From NCBI GenBank assembly GCA_030698645.1, contig JAUYMV010000209.1, forward strand, positions 1 to 7,152: DNA of 7,152 bases. The letters are read 5' to 3'. Source of the DNA: Mesorhizobium sp. (GTDB taxonomy: Bacteria; Pseudomonadota; Alphaproteobacteria; Rhizobiales; Rhizobiaceae). Below are positions 1 through 5,295 of the stretch, piece after piece; the stretch's first letter is position 1; each line of letters opens with the position of its first letter. The translations under genes and the position numbers were made by a program. The notes under the pieces were generated by a model. The model was not told the origin of the DNA, ran no database searches, and saw only the letters and a list, made by a program, of their open reading frames with translations.

Positions 1-285
1 GAAGGGGCGGCCCATCATCGGGCGCAGCGCCACGCGCTCGATCAAGAGCGCGATCACAATCGAGCCGACGAGCGCCACGACGACGCCCATGAACAGGCCA
101 AGCGAGAAGGTGACCGCGGCGGTATAGAAGAAATAGGCCGACAGCATCATCATCTCACCCATGGCGAAATTGAAGGTCCTGCTCGACTTGAAGATGACGA
201 CGATGCCGAGCGCGATCAGGGCGTAGATGCCGCCCGATGCGATGCCGACGGCGGAATATTCGAGGAACAGTCGTGCCGGGTTCAT
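1..285 (-). CDS. livH: Branched-chain amino acid-type ABC transporter permease LivH (N-terminal part, cut by window edge)
   Basis: Inner-membrane permease subunit of a LivFGHMJ-type (HAAT family) importer. The first 95 residues are visible; the rest runs off the left edge. Residues about 12-45 carry the LivH hallmark, an ASGGIYALIALG helix followed by NFAMGEMMMLSAY. Two more hydrophobic stretches follow (about 47-65 and 67-85), then LIERVALRPMMGRPF, which matches the first cytoplasmic loop of the family. The ATG at 285 is preceded by AGGAG (290-294), which overlaps the livG stop codon, so the two genes are only 9 nt apart and probably translationally linked. The ligand cannot be told: this family also carries aromatic acids, amides and acyl compounds, and the neighbouring CoA-ester genes argue for an organic acid rather than leucine. 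Identification is firm, specificity unknown. Confidence 0.93.
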   Translation of the reverse strand, partial: MNPARLFLEYSAVGIASGGIYALIALGIVVIFKSSRTFNFAMGEMMMLSAYFFYTAAVTFSLGLFMGVVVALVGSIVIALLIERVALRPMMGRPF

Positions 286-294
286 GGCGCGCTC

Positions 295-1086
295 CTAAAC
301 TGCGGCTTCGCGCTCGGCGACGGGTTCGTCGCCGGTGCCGAGATAGGCCTTGATGACGTCGGGGTTGGCGCGGACCTCATCGGGCGTTCCCGACGCGATC
401 GGCTTGCCGAAGGACAGCACGACGATGTGGTCGGAAATCCCCATGACCATGCCCATATCGTGCTCGATGAGCAGTACGGTGGTCTTCCAGTTCTTGCGGA
501 CGTCGACCACGAAGCGGCTCATCTCGCGCTTCTCTTCGCGGTTCATGCCGGCGACCGGTTCGTCGAGCAGCAGGATCTTCGGCTTCATGACGAGCGCGCG
601 CGCAAGTTCGACGCGCTTCTGCAGGCCATAGGACAGGTCCTCGACATGATGGTGCTGCACGTGATCGAGTTCGAGCAGGCCGATGATGTCCTGCCGTATG
701 TAGCGCTCGAGGGCGGCTTCCTCGTTGCGCGTCCGCGCCAGGCGGAAGCCGGCAGACAGGATGCCGCTCGTCAGGTTGGTGTGGGCGCCGAGCTTGATGT
801 TGTCGAGCACGCTCATGCCGTGGAAGAGCGCGATGTTCTGGAAGGTGCGCGACATCCCGCGATAGGCGCGCTCATGCGGCCGGAGCGCCGAGATGTCCTC
901 GCCGTCGAGAGTCACCTTGCCCTGCTGCGGCTTGTAGAAACCGGAAACGACATTGAACAGGCTTGTCTTGCCGGCGCCGTTCGGCCCGATCACCGCGGTG
1001 ATCTCGCCGGCCTTCGCATGCACGCTCACGCCGCTCAGCGCCTTGACGCCGCCGAAGGCCAGCTGAATGTCGTCGACGAGCAGCAT
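295..1086 (-). CDS. livG: Branched-chain amino acid-type ABC transporter ATP-binding protein LivG
   Basis: Cytoplasmic ATPase subunit that powers the LivH/LivM permease pair. The 263 residues are a full-length LivG. The Walker A motif GPNGAGKT is at 34-41, the Q-loop Gln is at 83 (TFQN), and the signature LSYGLQKRVELARAL is at 151-165. Walker B ILLLDEP is at 171-177 with catalytic Glu176, and the switch His209 lies in EHDM. The C-terminus VIKAYLG is typical of LivG rather than LivF. The LSYGLQKR signature departs from canonical LSGGQ; from memory it is common in LIV-type systems found in acid-degradation clusters. The ATG at 1086 has no recognisable Shine-Dalgarno sequence, and an in-frame TAG sits three codons upstream, so the start is well bounded. 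A small ORF ending 2 nt before it could supply ribosomes by coupling. It is followed by livH in the same operon. Confidence 0.95.
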   Translation of the reverse strand: MLLVDDIQLAFGGVKALSGVSVHAKAGEITAVIGPNGAGKTSLFNVVSGFYKPQQGKVTLDGEDISALRPHERAYRGMSRTFQNIALFHGMSVLDNIKLGAHTNLTSGILSAGFRLARTRNEEAALERYIRQDIIGLLELDHVQHHHVEDLSYGLQKRVELARALVMKPKILLLDEPVAGMNREEKREMSRFVVDVRKNWKTTVLLIEHDMGMVMGISDHIVVLSFGKPIASGTPDEVRANPDVIKAYLGTGDEPVAEREAAV

Positions 1087-1088
1087 GC

Positions 1089-1148
1089 TCAGCTACACCG
1101 CTTGGCGGTGGGCGCGCGCTTGCCCGACAGGCAACCTGTTCGTGTCAT
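1089..1148 (-). CDS. Possible 19-residue leader peptide upstream of livG
   Basis: A short ORF, MTRTGCLSGKRAPTAKRCS, begins with ATG at 1148. It is preceded by a strong GGGAGG ribosome site (1156-1161, 7-nt spacing) and ends in TGA only 2 nt before the livG ATG. livG itself has no Shine-Dalgarno sequence, so translation of this ORF followed by re-initiation would explain how livG is translated. The ORF lies in the predicted livG leader and covers two inverted repeats. The peptide is basic, has two cysteines, and has no run of leucine, isoleucine or valine codons, so classical branched-chain attenuation is not suggested. I recognise no homologue. It may be a purely mechanical coupling ORF, or chance in GC-rich DNA. 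Confidence 0.45.
   Translation of the reverse strand: MTRTGCLSGKRAPTAKRCS
1096..1110 (-). repeat. Inverted repeat / hairpin just before livG start
   Basis: CACCGC-CAA-GCGGTG is a perfect 6-bp stem with a 3-nt loop, ending 9 nt before the livG ATG, where a ribosome site would normally lie. It falls inside the last codons of the leader ORF, so a ribosome translating that ORF would melt it. A second stem, TTGCC-N5-GGCAA, lies at 1120-1134. Neither is followed by a U-run, so they are not intrinsic terminators. Their role is inferred. Confidence 0.4.
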
Positions 1149-1155
1149 CCGAGTA

Positions 1156-1161
1156 CCTCCC
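1156..1161 (-). promoter_or_regulatory. Strong ribosome binding site of the livG leader ORF
   Basis: GGGAGG on the minus strand, 7 nt before the ATG at 1148. It is the best Shine-Dalgarno match in the livG leader, and it serves the small ORF rather than livG, which is what makes that ORF credible. Confidence 0.5.
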
Positions 1162-1201
1162 GCACCCCGTGTCGACGTTCCTCCGCCCGGGGTATTCAAA
1201 A

Positions 1202-1230
1202 ACTCTAACACTTGTTCGAAAGTTTGTCAT
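1202..1230 (-). promoter_or_regulatory. Predicted sigma70-type promoter of the livG operon
   Basis: On the minus strand, the -35 element ATGACA (1225-1230, one mismatch to TTGACA) and the -10 element TAGAGT (1202-1207, two mismatches to TATAAT) are separated by exactly 17 bp. Transcription would begin near 1195, giving a leader of about 110 nt before livG. It lies just past the end of the crotonase gene on the same strand, so the importer would have its own promoter rather than depend on read-through. A 16-bp palindrome overlaps the spacer and the -10 element. Confidence 0.5.
1204..1219. promoter_or_regulatory. Putative operator, copy 1 (TCTAAC-N4-GTTCGA)
   Basis: Imperfect palindrome TCTAAC-ACTT-GTTCGA. 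It differs by one arm base from the perfect palindrome TCTAAC-N4-GTTAGA at the crotonase promoter. On the minus strand, both copies extend into GTTAGA-N-TT. It covers the -10 element and part of the spacer of the predicted livG promoter, a position typical of repressor sites. Arm length and spacing suit a dimeric TetR- or GntR-type regulator, but none is encoded in the window and the motif is not one I can name. Confidence 0.5.
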
Positions 1231-1260
1231 CACCCTTTGCGCGATTCGTGGAGCATTGCA

Positions 1261-2031
1261 TTAAGTGCCGGAAAACAATGGCTTTCTCTTGTCCACAAAG
1301 GCCTGCATCGCCTCGCGCTTGTCATTCGAATCGAACAGCAAATAGGCGGCCCGGCGCTCCAGCATGAGGGCTACGTCGAGCGGTGCGTCGAGCCCCGCGA
1401 GCAGTACCTGCTTGATTTCGGCGACCGCGAGAGGCGGCATCGCGGCGATCGAAACGGCGACCGCGAGGGCTTCCGTCACGACGTCCTCGTCGGCCACGAC
1501 CTTGCTGACCAGACCAGCCGCGAAGGCTTCATCGGCGCTGATCGGCATGCCGGTCAGGAGCATCAGCATGGCGCGGTATTTGCCGACCGCGCGCGCCAGG
1601 CGCTGCGTGCCTCCGGCGCCGGGCATGATGCCGAGCTTGACCTCCGGCTGACCGAACGTCGCGCCGTGTCCCGCGACGATGATGTCGGCGTGCATCGCCA
1701 GTTCGCAGCCGCCGCCGAGCGCATAGCCGTTGACGGCGGCGACGATCGGCTTCGGACAGTTGCGTAGCGCCGCCCAGTTGCGCTCGTCGCCGCGCGCCTT
1801 CATCTGGCCGGGCGTCATCGCCGCCATCGCCTTGATGTCGGCGCCGGCCGCGAACGCCTTGTCGTTGCCGGTCAGCACGATGGCGCGGATGTCCGCGTTG
1901 TCGCTCAACGCGGCGAAATGGGCACGCAGTTCCTCGCGGAGTTCGGTGCTCAGCGCGTTGCGCGCCTCGGGCCGGTTCAGCCGCACAAGCGCAACATGCG
2001 GCTGCGGAAACTCCACTTCGACCAGCGCCAT
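1261..2031 (-). CDS. Enoyl-CoA hydratase/isomerase (crotonase family)
   Basis: Soluble 256-residue crotonase-fold enzyme, expected to add water to 2-enoyl-CoA esters. The oxyanion-hole segments are AFAAGADIK (59-67) and ALGGGCE (104-110). Both catalytic glutamates are present, Glu110 in GGGCELAM and Glu130 in FGQPEVKLGIMPGAGGTQRL. Their 20-residue spacing equals that of Glu144/Glu164 in rat mitochondrial hydratase, so true hydratase activity is likely. The C-terminus KRKPLFSGT is the usual family ending. I chose the ATG at 2031 because GGGAGG (2038-2043) lies 5-6 nt before it; the frame stays open up to 2301, but that extension crosses the promoter and does not resemble the family. It has its own near-consensus promoter, divergent from the lyase/hydratase operon. 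Chain-length or branched-acyl preference cannot be read; the context suggests a short branched or dicarboxylic acyl-CoA. Confidence 0.93.
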   Translation of the reverse strand: MALVEVEFPQPHVALVRLNRPEARNALSTELREELRAHFAALSDNADIRAIVLTGNDKAFAAGADIKAMAAMTPGQMKARGDERNWAALRNCPKPIVAAVNGYALGGGCELAMHADIIVAGHGATFGQPEVKLGIMPGAGGTQRLARAVGKYRAMLMLLTGMPISADEAFAAGLVSKVVADEDVVTEALAVAVSIAAMPPLAVAEIKQVLLAGLDAPLDVALMLERRAAYLLFDSNDKREAMQAFVDKRKPLFSGT

Positions 2032-2094
2032 CGATTGCCTCCCAGCGTCGTCAAATCCCGCGACCAGCCCGAATTGGGCTTTACGCGCAGGAAT

Positions 2095-2110
2095 TCTAAC
2101 GATAGTTAGA
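2095..2110. promoter_or_regulatory. Putative operator, copy 2 (perfect palindrome TCTAAC-N4-GTTAGA)
   Basis: TCTAAC-GATA-GTTAGA is a perfect palindrome with 6-bp arms and a 4-bp spacer. It starts at the last base of the -10 element of the predicted crotonase promoter and spans the expected transcription start, so a bound dimer would block initiation. The same motif with one mismatch covers the livG promoter. The regulator is unknown and not encoded here. It lies upstream of the plus-strand operon and could also influence it. Confidence 0.55.
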
Positions 2111-2138
2111 TTATAGGGAAGAGTTTGACGCGCGTCAA
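2110..2138 (-). promoter_or_regulatory. Near-consensus sigma70 promoter of the enoyl-CoA hydratase gene
   Basis: On the minus strand, TTGACG (2133-2138) and TATAAT (2110-2115) are separated by exactly 17 bp: five of six and six of six matches to the bacterial consensus. This is unusually strong for GC-rich alphaproteobacterial DNA and suggests a promoter that must be held off by a repressor, in line with the palindrome at its start site. Transcription would begin near 2103, leaving a leader of about 72 nt that contains a small stem (AGCCC-N5-GGGCT, 2066-2080). Confidence 0.75.
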
Positions 2139-2139
2139 A
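2124..2139. promoter_or_regulatory. Perfect 16-bp palindrome TTTGACGCGCGTCAAA in the divergent promoter region
   Basis: A self-complementary 16-mer contains the crotonase -35 element. Its core TTGA-N6-TCAA fits the FixK/FNR-type box, but it is GC-centred and differs from strict FNR (TTGAT-N4-ATCAA) at the fifth base of each arm. It could be a binding site serving both divergent genes or a coincidental symmetry around the -35. For the plus-strand operon I found no convincing -10 at the class II distance; a weak TTTGCC-N17-GATAAC at 2145-2173 is the best candidate. Confidence 0.4.
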
Positions 2140-2224
2140 GGGCGTTTGCCGGATTGGCCACAAACCGGATAACAGCTTCGTGACGCATCGGGCGGCCGGT
2201 TCTCCGGCGCCAAGGGAGAGAGCC

Positions 2225-3157
2225 ATGTCGATCGCCAGACCGAAGAGACTGCGCCGCTGCCAATTGGCGGTTCCGGGCAGCAATCCGAAGATGATGGCCA
2301 AGGCCGCGACGCTCGGCGTCGATCATGTCTTCCTCGACCTCGAGGACGCCGTCGCGCCCGCCGCCAAGGTGCCGGCGCGCGCGCTGATCGTCGAGGCGCT
2401 CAATACGCATGCGTGGGGCAAGACGATCCGCTGCGTGCGCATCAACGACCTCGACACGCACTATGCCTATGAGGACATCATCTCGGTGGTCGAGGGGGCG
2501 GGCGCCAATCTCGACACCATCCTGGTGCCCAAGGTGAAATCGGCCTGCGACGTGCGCTTCGTCGACCGGCTGCTCAGCCAGATCGAAGGCAAGCTCGGCC
2601 TGACGCGCAAGATCGGCATCGAGGTGCTGATCGAGGAGGCCGAAGGCATGATGCGCGTCGAGGAGATCGCCGGCGCGTCCGAGCGGCTCGAGGCGCTGGT
2701 TTTCGGCATGGGCGACTACTCCGCCTCGCAGGGCATCGACCCGCGGGCGATCGCCGGCGACAGCGGCTATCCGGGCGACATCTGGCACTATGCGCGCTAC
2801 AAGATGATCGTCGCCGCGCGCAGCTTCGGGCTCGATCCCGTCGACGGGCCGTTCGTCAATTTCCGCGACGGCGATTATTTCCGCACCGAATGCCGCCGCG
2901 CAAAGCAGCTTGGCGCCGTCGGCAAATGGGCGATCCATCCGAGCCAGGTGGCGATCGCCCAGGACGTGTTCAGCCCGACGCAGGACGAGGTCGACCGCGC
3001 CTACAAGTCGGTCGCCGCCTACCGCGCGGCGCAGGCCGAGGGCCTGGGCGCCATCCAGGTCGACGGCGCCATGATCGATGTCGCGACGGTGCGACTCGTC
3101 CAGCGCGTCATCGATCTGGCGGAACTGGCCGGTATGAAGCCGTCGGCCGGATTGTGA
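2225..3157 (+). CDS. HpcH/HpaI-CitE family CoA ester lyase, malyl-CoA/beta-methylmalyl-CoA lyase-like
   Basis: Mg-dependent TIM-barrel lyase of 310 residues. It is expected to cleave a malyl-type CoA ester to glyoxylate plus an acyl-CoA, or the reverse. Visible motifs are CQLAVPGSNP (12-21), DHVFLDLEDAVAP (33-45) and the CoA/substrate arginine in VRIN (71-74). Metal ligands are Glu137 and Asp164 (GMGDYSAS), spaced 27 residues as in Rhodobacter malyl-CoA lyase Glu141/Asp168. GKWAIHPSQ is at 233-241, and Asp285 in AMIDVATV matches the catalytic Asp299 of that enzyme. The stretch after Asp164 is about 10 residues shorter than in Rhodobacter Mcl1, so substrate preference may differ; citramalyl-CoA lyase or malyl-CoA thioesterase are alternatives. 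The start at 2225 follows GGGAG (2214-2218). It is the first gene of an operon, 23 nt before mch, its likely pathway partner. Confidence 0.88.
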   Translation: MSIARPKRLRRCQLAVPGSNPKMMAKAATLGVDHVFLDLEDAVAPAAKVPARALIVEALNTHAWGKTIRCVRINDLDTHYAYEDIISVVEGAGANLDTILVPKVKSACDVRFVDRLLSQIEGKLGLTRKIGIEVLIEEAEGMMRVEEIAGASERLEALVFGMGDYSASQGIDPRAIAGDSGYPGDIWHYARYKMIVAARSFGLDPVDGPFVNFRDGDYFRTECRRAKQLGAVGKWAIHPSQVAIAQDVFSPTQDEVDRAYKSVAAYRAAQAEGLGAIQVDGAMIDVATVRLVQRVIDLAELAGMKPSAGL

Positions 3158-3180
3158 GCGTGGCGGGGAGGGAGCGCGGC

Positions 3181-4239
3181 ATGGCCAAGGCGTCGGCGGG
3201 CAATTTCTTCGAGGATTTCGCCATCGGCCAGGAGCTGGTGCATGCCGTGCCCCGCACGGTGACGACCGGCGACGTGTCGCTCTACGGCGCGCTCTACGGC
3301 ATGCGCTTCGCCATGCAGTCGTCGGATGCCTTCGCGCAGGACTGCGGCCTGCCGCGCGCGCCGATCGACAATCTGCTGGTCTTCCACATCGTCTTCGGCA
3401 AGACGGTTCCCGACGTCTCGCTCAACGCGGTCGCCAATCTCGGCTATGCCGAGTGCCGCTTCCTCGCTTCGGTGTGGCCGGGCGACAGCCTGACGGCGCG
3501 CTCGACGGTCATCGGCCTGCGCGAGAACGCCAACGGCAAAACCGGCATCGTCTATGTCCGCTCCACCGGCGCCAACCAGCATGGCGAGACGGTGCTGTCC
3601 TTCGTGCGCTGGGTGATGGTCAACAAGCGCGATCCGTCCACCGCCGCGCCGAAGGCGACGGTGCCGGACACCGCGCCTTTCGTGTCCGCCGACAGTCTGC
3701 ACATCCCCCTGAACCTCGATTTCGCCGGCTATGACGCAGCGCTCGGCGGCAGCCGCTTTTTCTTCGACGACTACGAGATCGGCGAGAAGATCGACCATAT
3801 CGACGGCATGACCATCGAGGAAGCCGAGCACCAGATCGCGGCGCGGCTCTACCAGAACACCGCCAAGGGGCATTTCGACGCCGTCCTGCAGGCCGGATCG
3901 CGCTTCGGCCGGCGCATCGTCTATGGCGGGCACGTGATGAGCCTGGCGCGCGCGCTGTCGTTCAACGGGCTCGCCAACGGCGTCTTCGTCGCGGCGATCA
4001 ATGGCGGCCGGCACGTCAATCCGACCGCCGCGGGCGACACCATCTACTGCTGGTCCGAGGTTCTGGACAGGCACGCGATCGCCGGCCGCGGCGATGTCGG
4101 CGCCTTGCGCATCCGCACGATCGCCACGAGGAACGTCCGCTGTTCGTCGTTTCCGACCCCATCGCCATCCGGCGAGGCCGATGCCTCGATCGTGCTCGAT
4201 CTCGACGCCTGGATCCTGATGCCCCGCAACACGACCTGA
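3181..4239 (+). CDS. mch: Mesaconyl-CoA hydratase (beta-methylmalyl-CoA dehydratase), MaoC-like double hot-dog
   Basis: Reversible hydration of mesaconyl-CoA to beta-methylmalyl-CoA, a step of the ethylmalonyl-CoA pathway and the 3-hydroxypropionate bicycle. The 352 residues form two hot-dog domains, matching the length and, from memory, long stretches of Rhodobacter sphaeroides Mch. These include GNFFEDF near the N-terminus, APIDNLLVFHIVFGKTVPD (60-78) and FVRWVMVNKRDP (141-152). In the second domain come IDHIDGMTIEEAEH (204-217), RLYQNTAKGHF (222-232) and GRRIVYGGHVMSLARALSFNGLAN (243-266). Asn226 and His231 sit at the 5-residue spacing of the Asp/His dyad of MaoC hydratases. The ATG at 3181 follows a GGGGAGGGAG tract ending 6 nt before it; an in-frame GTG at 3160 is less likely. 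It lies between the lyase and the MBL hydrolase in one operon. Confidence 0.9.
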   Translation: MAKASAGNFFEDFAIGQELVHAVPRTVTTGDVSLYGALYGMRFAMQSSDAFAQDCGLPRAPIDNLLVFHIVFGKTVPDVSLNAVANLGYAECRFLASVWPGDSLTARSTVIGLRENANGKTGIVYVRSTGANQHGETVLSFVRWVMVNKRDPSTAAPKATVPDTAPFVSADSLHIPLNLDFAGYDAALGGSRFFFDDYEIGEKIDHIDGMTIEEAEHQIAARLYQNTAKGHFDAVLQAGSRFGRRIVYGGHVMSLARALSFNGLANGVFVAAINGGRHVNPTAAGDTIYCWSEVLDRHAIAGRGDVGALRIRTIATRNVRCSSFPTPSPSGEADASIVLDLDAWILMPRNTT

Positions 4240-4257
4240 CGGATCGGCGCTGACCGC

Positions 4258-5295
4258 ATGATATCGACGATCGACCAGCTGGAGTTTCCCTACGCCGACG
4301 CGCCGCCGCCGGGCGTGGTGACCGAGGTCGCGCCCGGCCTTCTGTGGGCGCGGCTGCCGCTGCCGTTCCGCCTCAACCACGTCAATGTCTGGCTGCTCGA
4401 GGAGGACGACGGCTGGACCGTCATCGACACCGGCTGCGCGACGCCGGCCATCCATGCGGCATGGGCGCAACTGCTCGCGGGACCGATGCGCGGCAAGCCG
4501 GTCGTCCGCGTCATCGCCACGCATGGCCATGTCGACCACATCGGCCTGACCGGCTGGATGGTCGAGCGCTTCGATGCCGAGTTCATGGGCACGTTCGGCG
4601 AATGGATGTGGGCGCGCGTCAGCCACACACGAGATTTCTCGGGCGCCAACGAGACGCACCACCGCTTCCTGGTCAGCCATGGCTTCGAGGAGGCGGTCGC
4701 CGAGCGCATGGTCAAGGGCCGGCAACGCTTCATCGACCTGTCGTCGGCGCTTCCCGGCGCCATCCGCGAGATCCGCGACGGCGAGATCGTGCGGCTCGGC
4801 GGGCGCGACTGGATCGTCATGGTGACGCGCGGACATGCCTTCGAGCACGCCTCGTTCTACTGCCCGGCCGACGGCATCCTGATCGCCGGCGACCATCTGC
4901 TGCCGAAGATCTCGCCGGTCATCGCGGTCTACGAAATGGCGCCCAAGGCCGATCCGCTGGCCGACTACCTGGCCTCGTTTCCGCAGTTCGACGGCATACC
5001 CGCCGGGACGCTGGTGTTGCCGTCGCATGGCATGCCCTATCGCGGCATCCACCAGCGCGTCGCCGGACTGCGCCAGCACCACGACAGGCGCCTCGACGCG
5101 ACGGCCGGCTTCCTGCGCCGTCCGAGCAACGGGCTCGACCTTTCGAAGGCGATGTTCCCGCATATCGAGGGGCCGGAAAACATCGGCTTTGCGCTCGGCG
5201 AGACGCTGGCGCATGTCAATTACCTGGTGCACCAGGGCATCGTCGACGAAGCGCGCGACGCGGCCGGGCGAAATGTCTACGTCACCCGGGGGTAG
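4258..5295 (+). CDS. MBL-fold metallohydrolase, possible acyl-CoA/thioester hydrolase
   Basis: Soluble 345-residue metallo-beta-lactamase-fold hydrolase with a complete dinuclear metal site. THGHVDH gives His89, His91, Asp93 and His94; His193 lies in TRGHAFEH, Asp212 in IAGDH and His257 in LPSHG. After about residue 265 a helical C-terminal extension (LRQHHDRR, then FALGETLAHVNYLVHQGIV at 311-329) resembles the winged-helix tail of glyoxalase II/LACTB2-like hydrolases. The reaction is not known; the fold hydrolyses thioesters, lactones and esters, and its place 18 nt after mch suggests a CoA thioester or lactone of the same pathway. There is no good Shine-Dalgarno sequence before the ATG at 4258, so it is probably translated by coupling to mch. 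The N-terminus PPPGVVTEVAPGLLWARLPLPF supports the start. Its 3' end overlaps the convergent AI-2E gene. Confidence 0.88.
   Translation: MISTIDQLEFPYADAPPPGVVTEVAPGLLWARLPLPFRLNHVNVWLLEEDDGWTVIDTGCATPAIHAAWAQLLAGPMRGKPVVRVIATHGHVDHIGLTGWMVERFDAEFMGTFGEWMWARVSHTRDFSGANETHHRFLVSHGFEEAVAERMVKGRQRFIDLSSALPGAIREIRDGEIVRLGGRDWIVMVTRGHAFEHASFYCPADGILIAGDHLLPKISPVIAVYEMAPKADPLADYLASFPQFDGIPAGTLVLPSHGMPYRGIHQRVAGLRQHHDRRLDATAGFLRRPSNGLDLSKAMFPHIEGPENIGFALGETLAHVNYLVHQGIVDEARDAAGRNVYVTRG

Noticed and set aside
1087..1134. Leader hairpins as a classical branched-chain amino acid attenuator
   Set aside because: The leader ORF has one Leu and no Ile or Val codons, and no terminator stem with U-run precedes livG.
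427..1767. Plus-strand open frame of 446 codons opposite livG and the crotonase gene
   Set aside because: Both minus-strand genes have full catalytic motifs and family lengths; this frame is their shadow.
2180..2224. Earlier GTG start for the CoA ester lyase
   Set aside because: There is no ribosome site before it, whereas GGGAG sits 6 nt before the ATG at 2225.
2032..2301. Upstream extension of the crotonase frame to 2301
   Set aside because: It passes through the promoter, the operator and the start of the divergent lyase gene. The ATG at 2031 has a good ribosome site and gives the normal family length.
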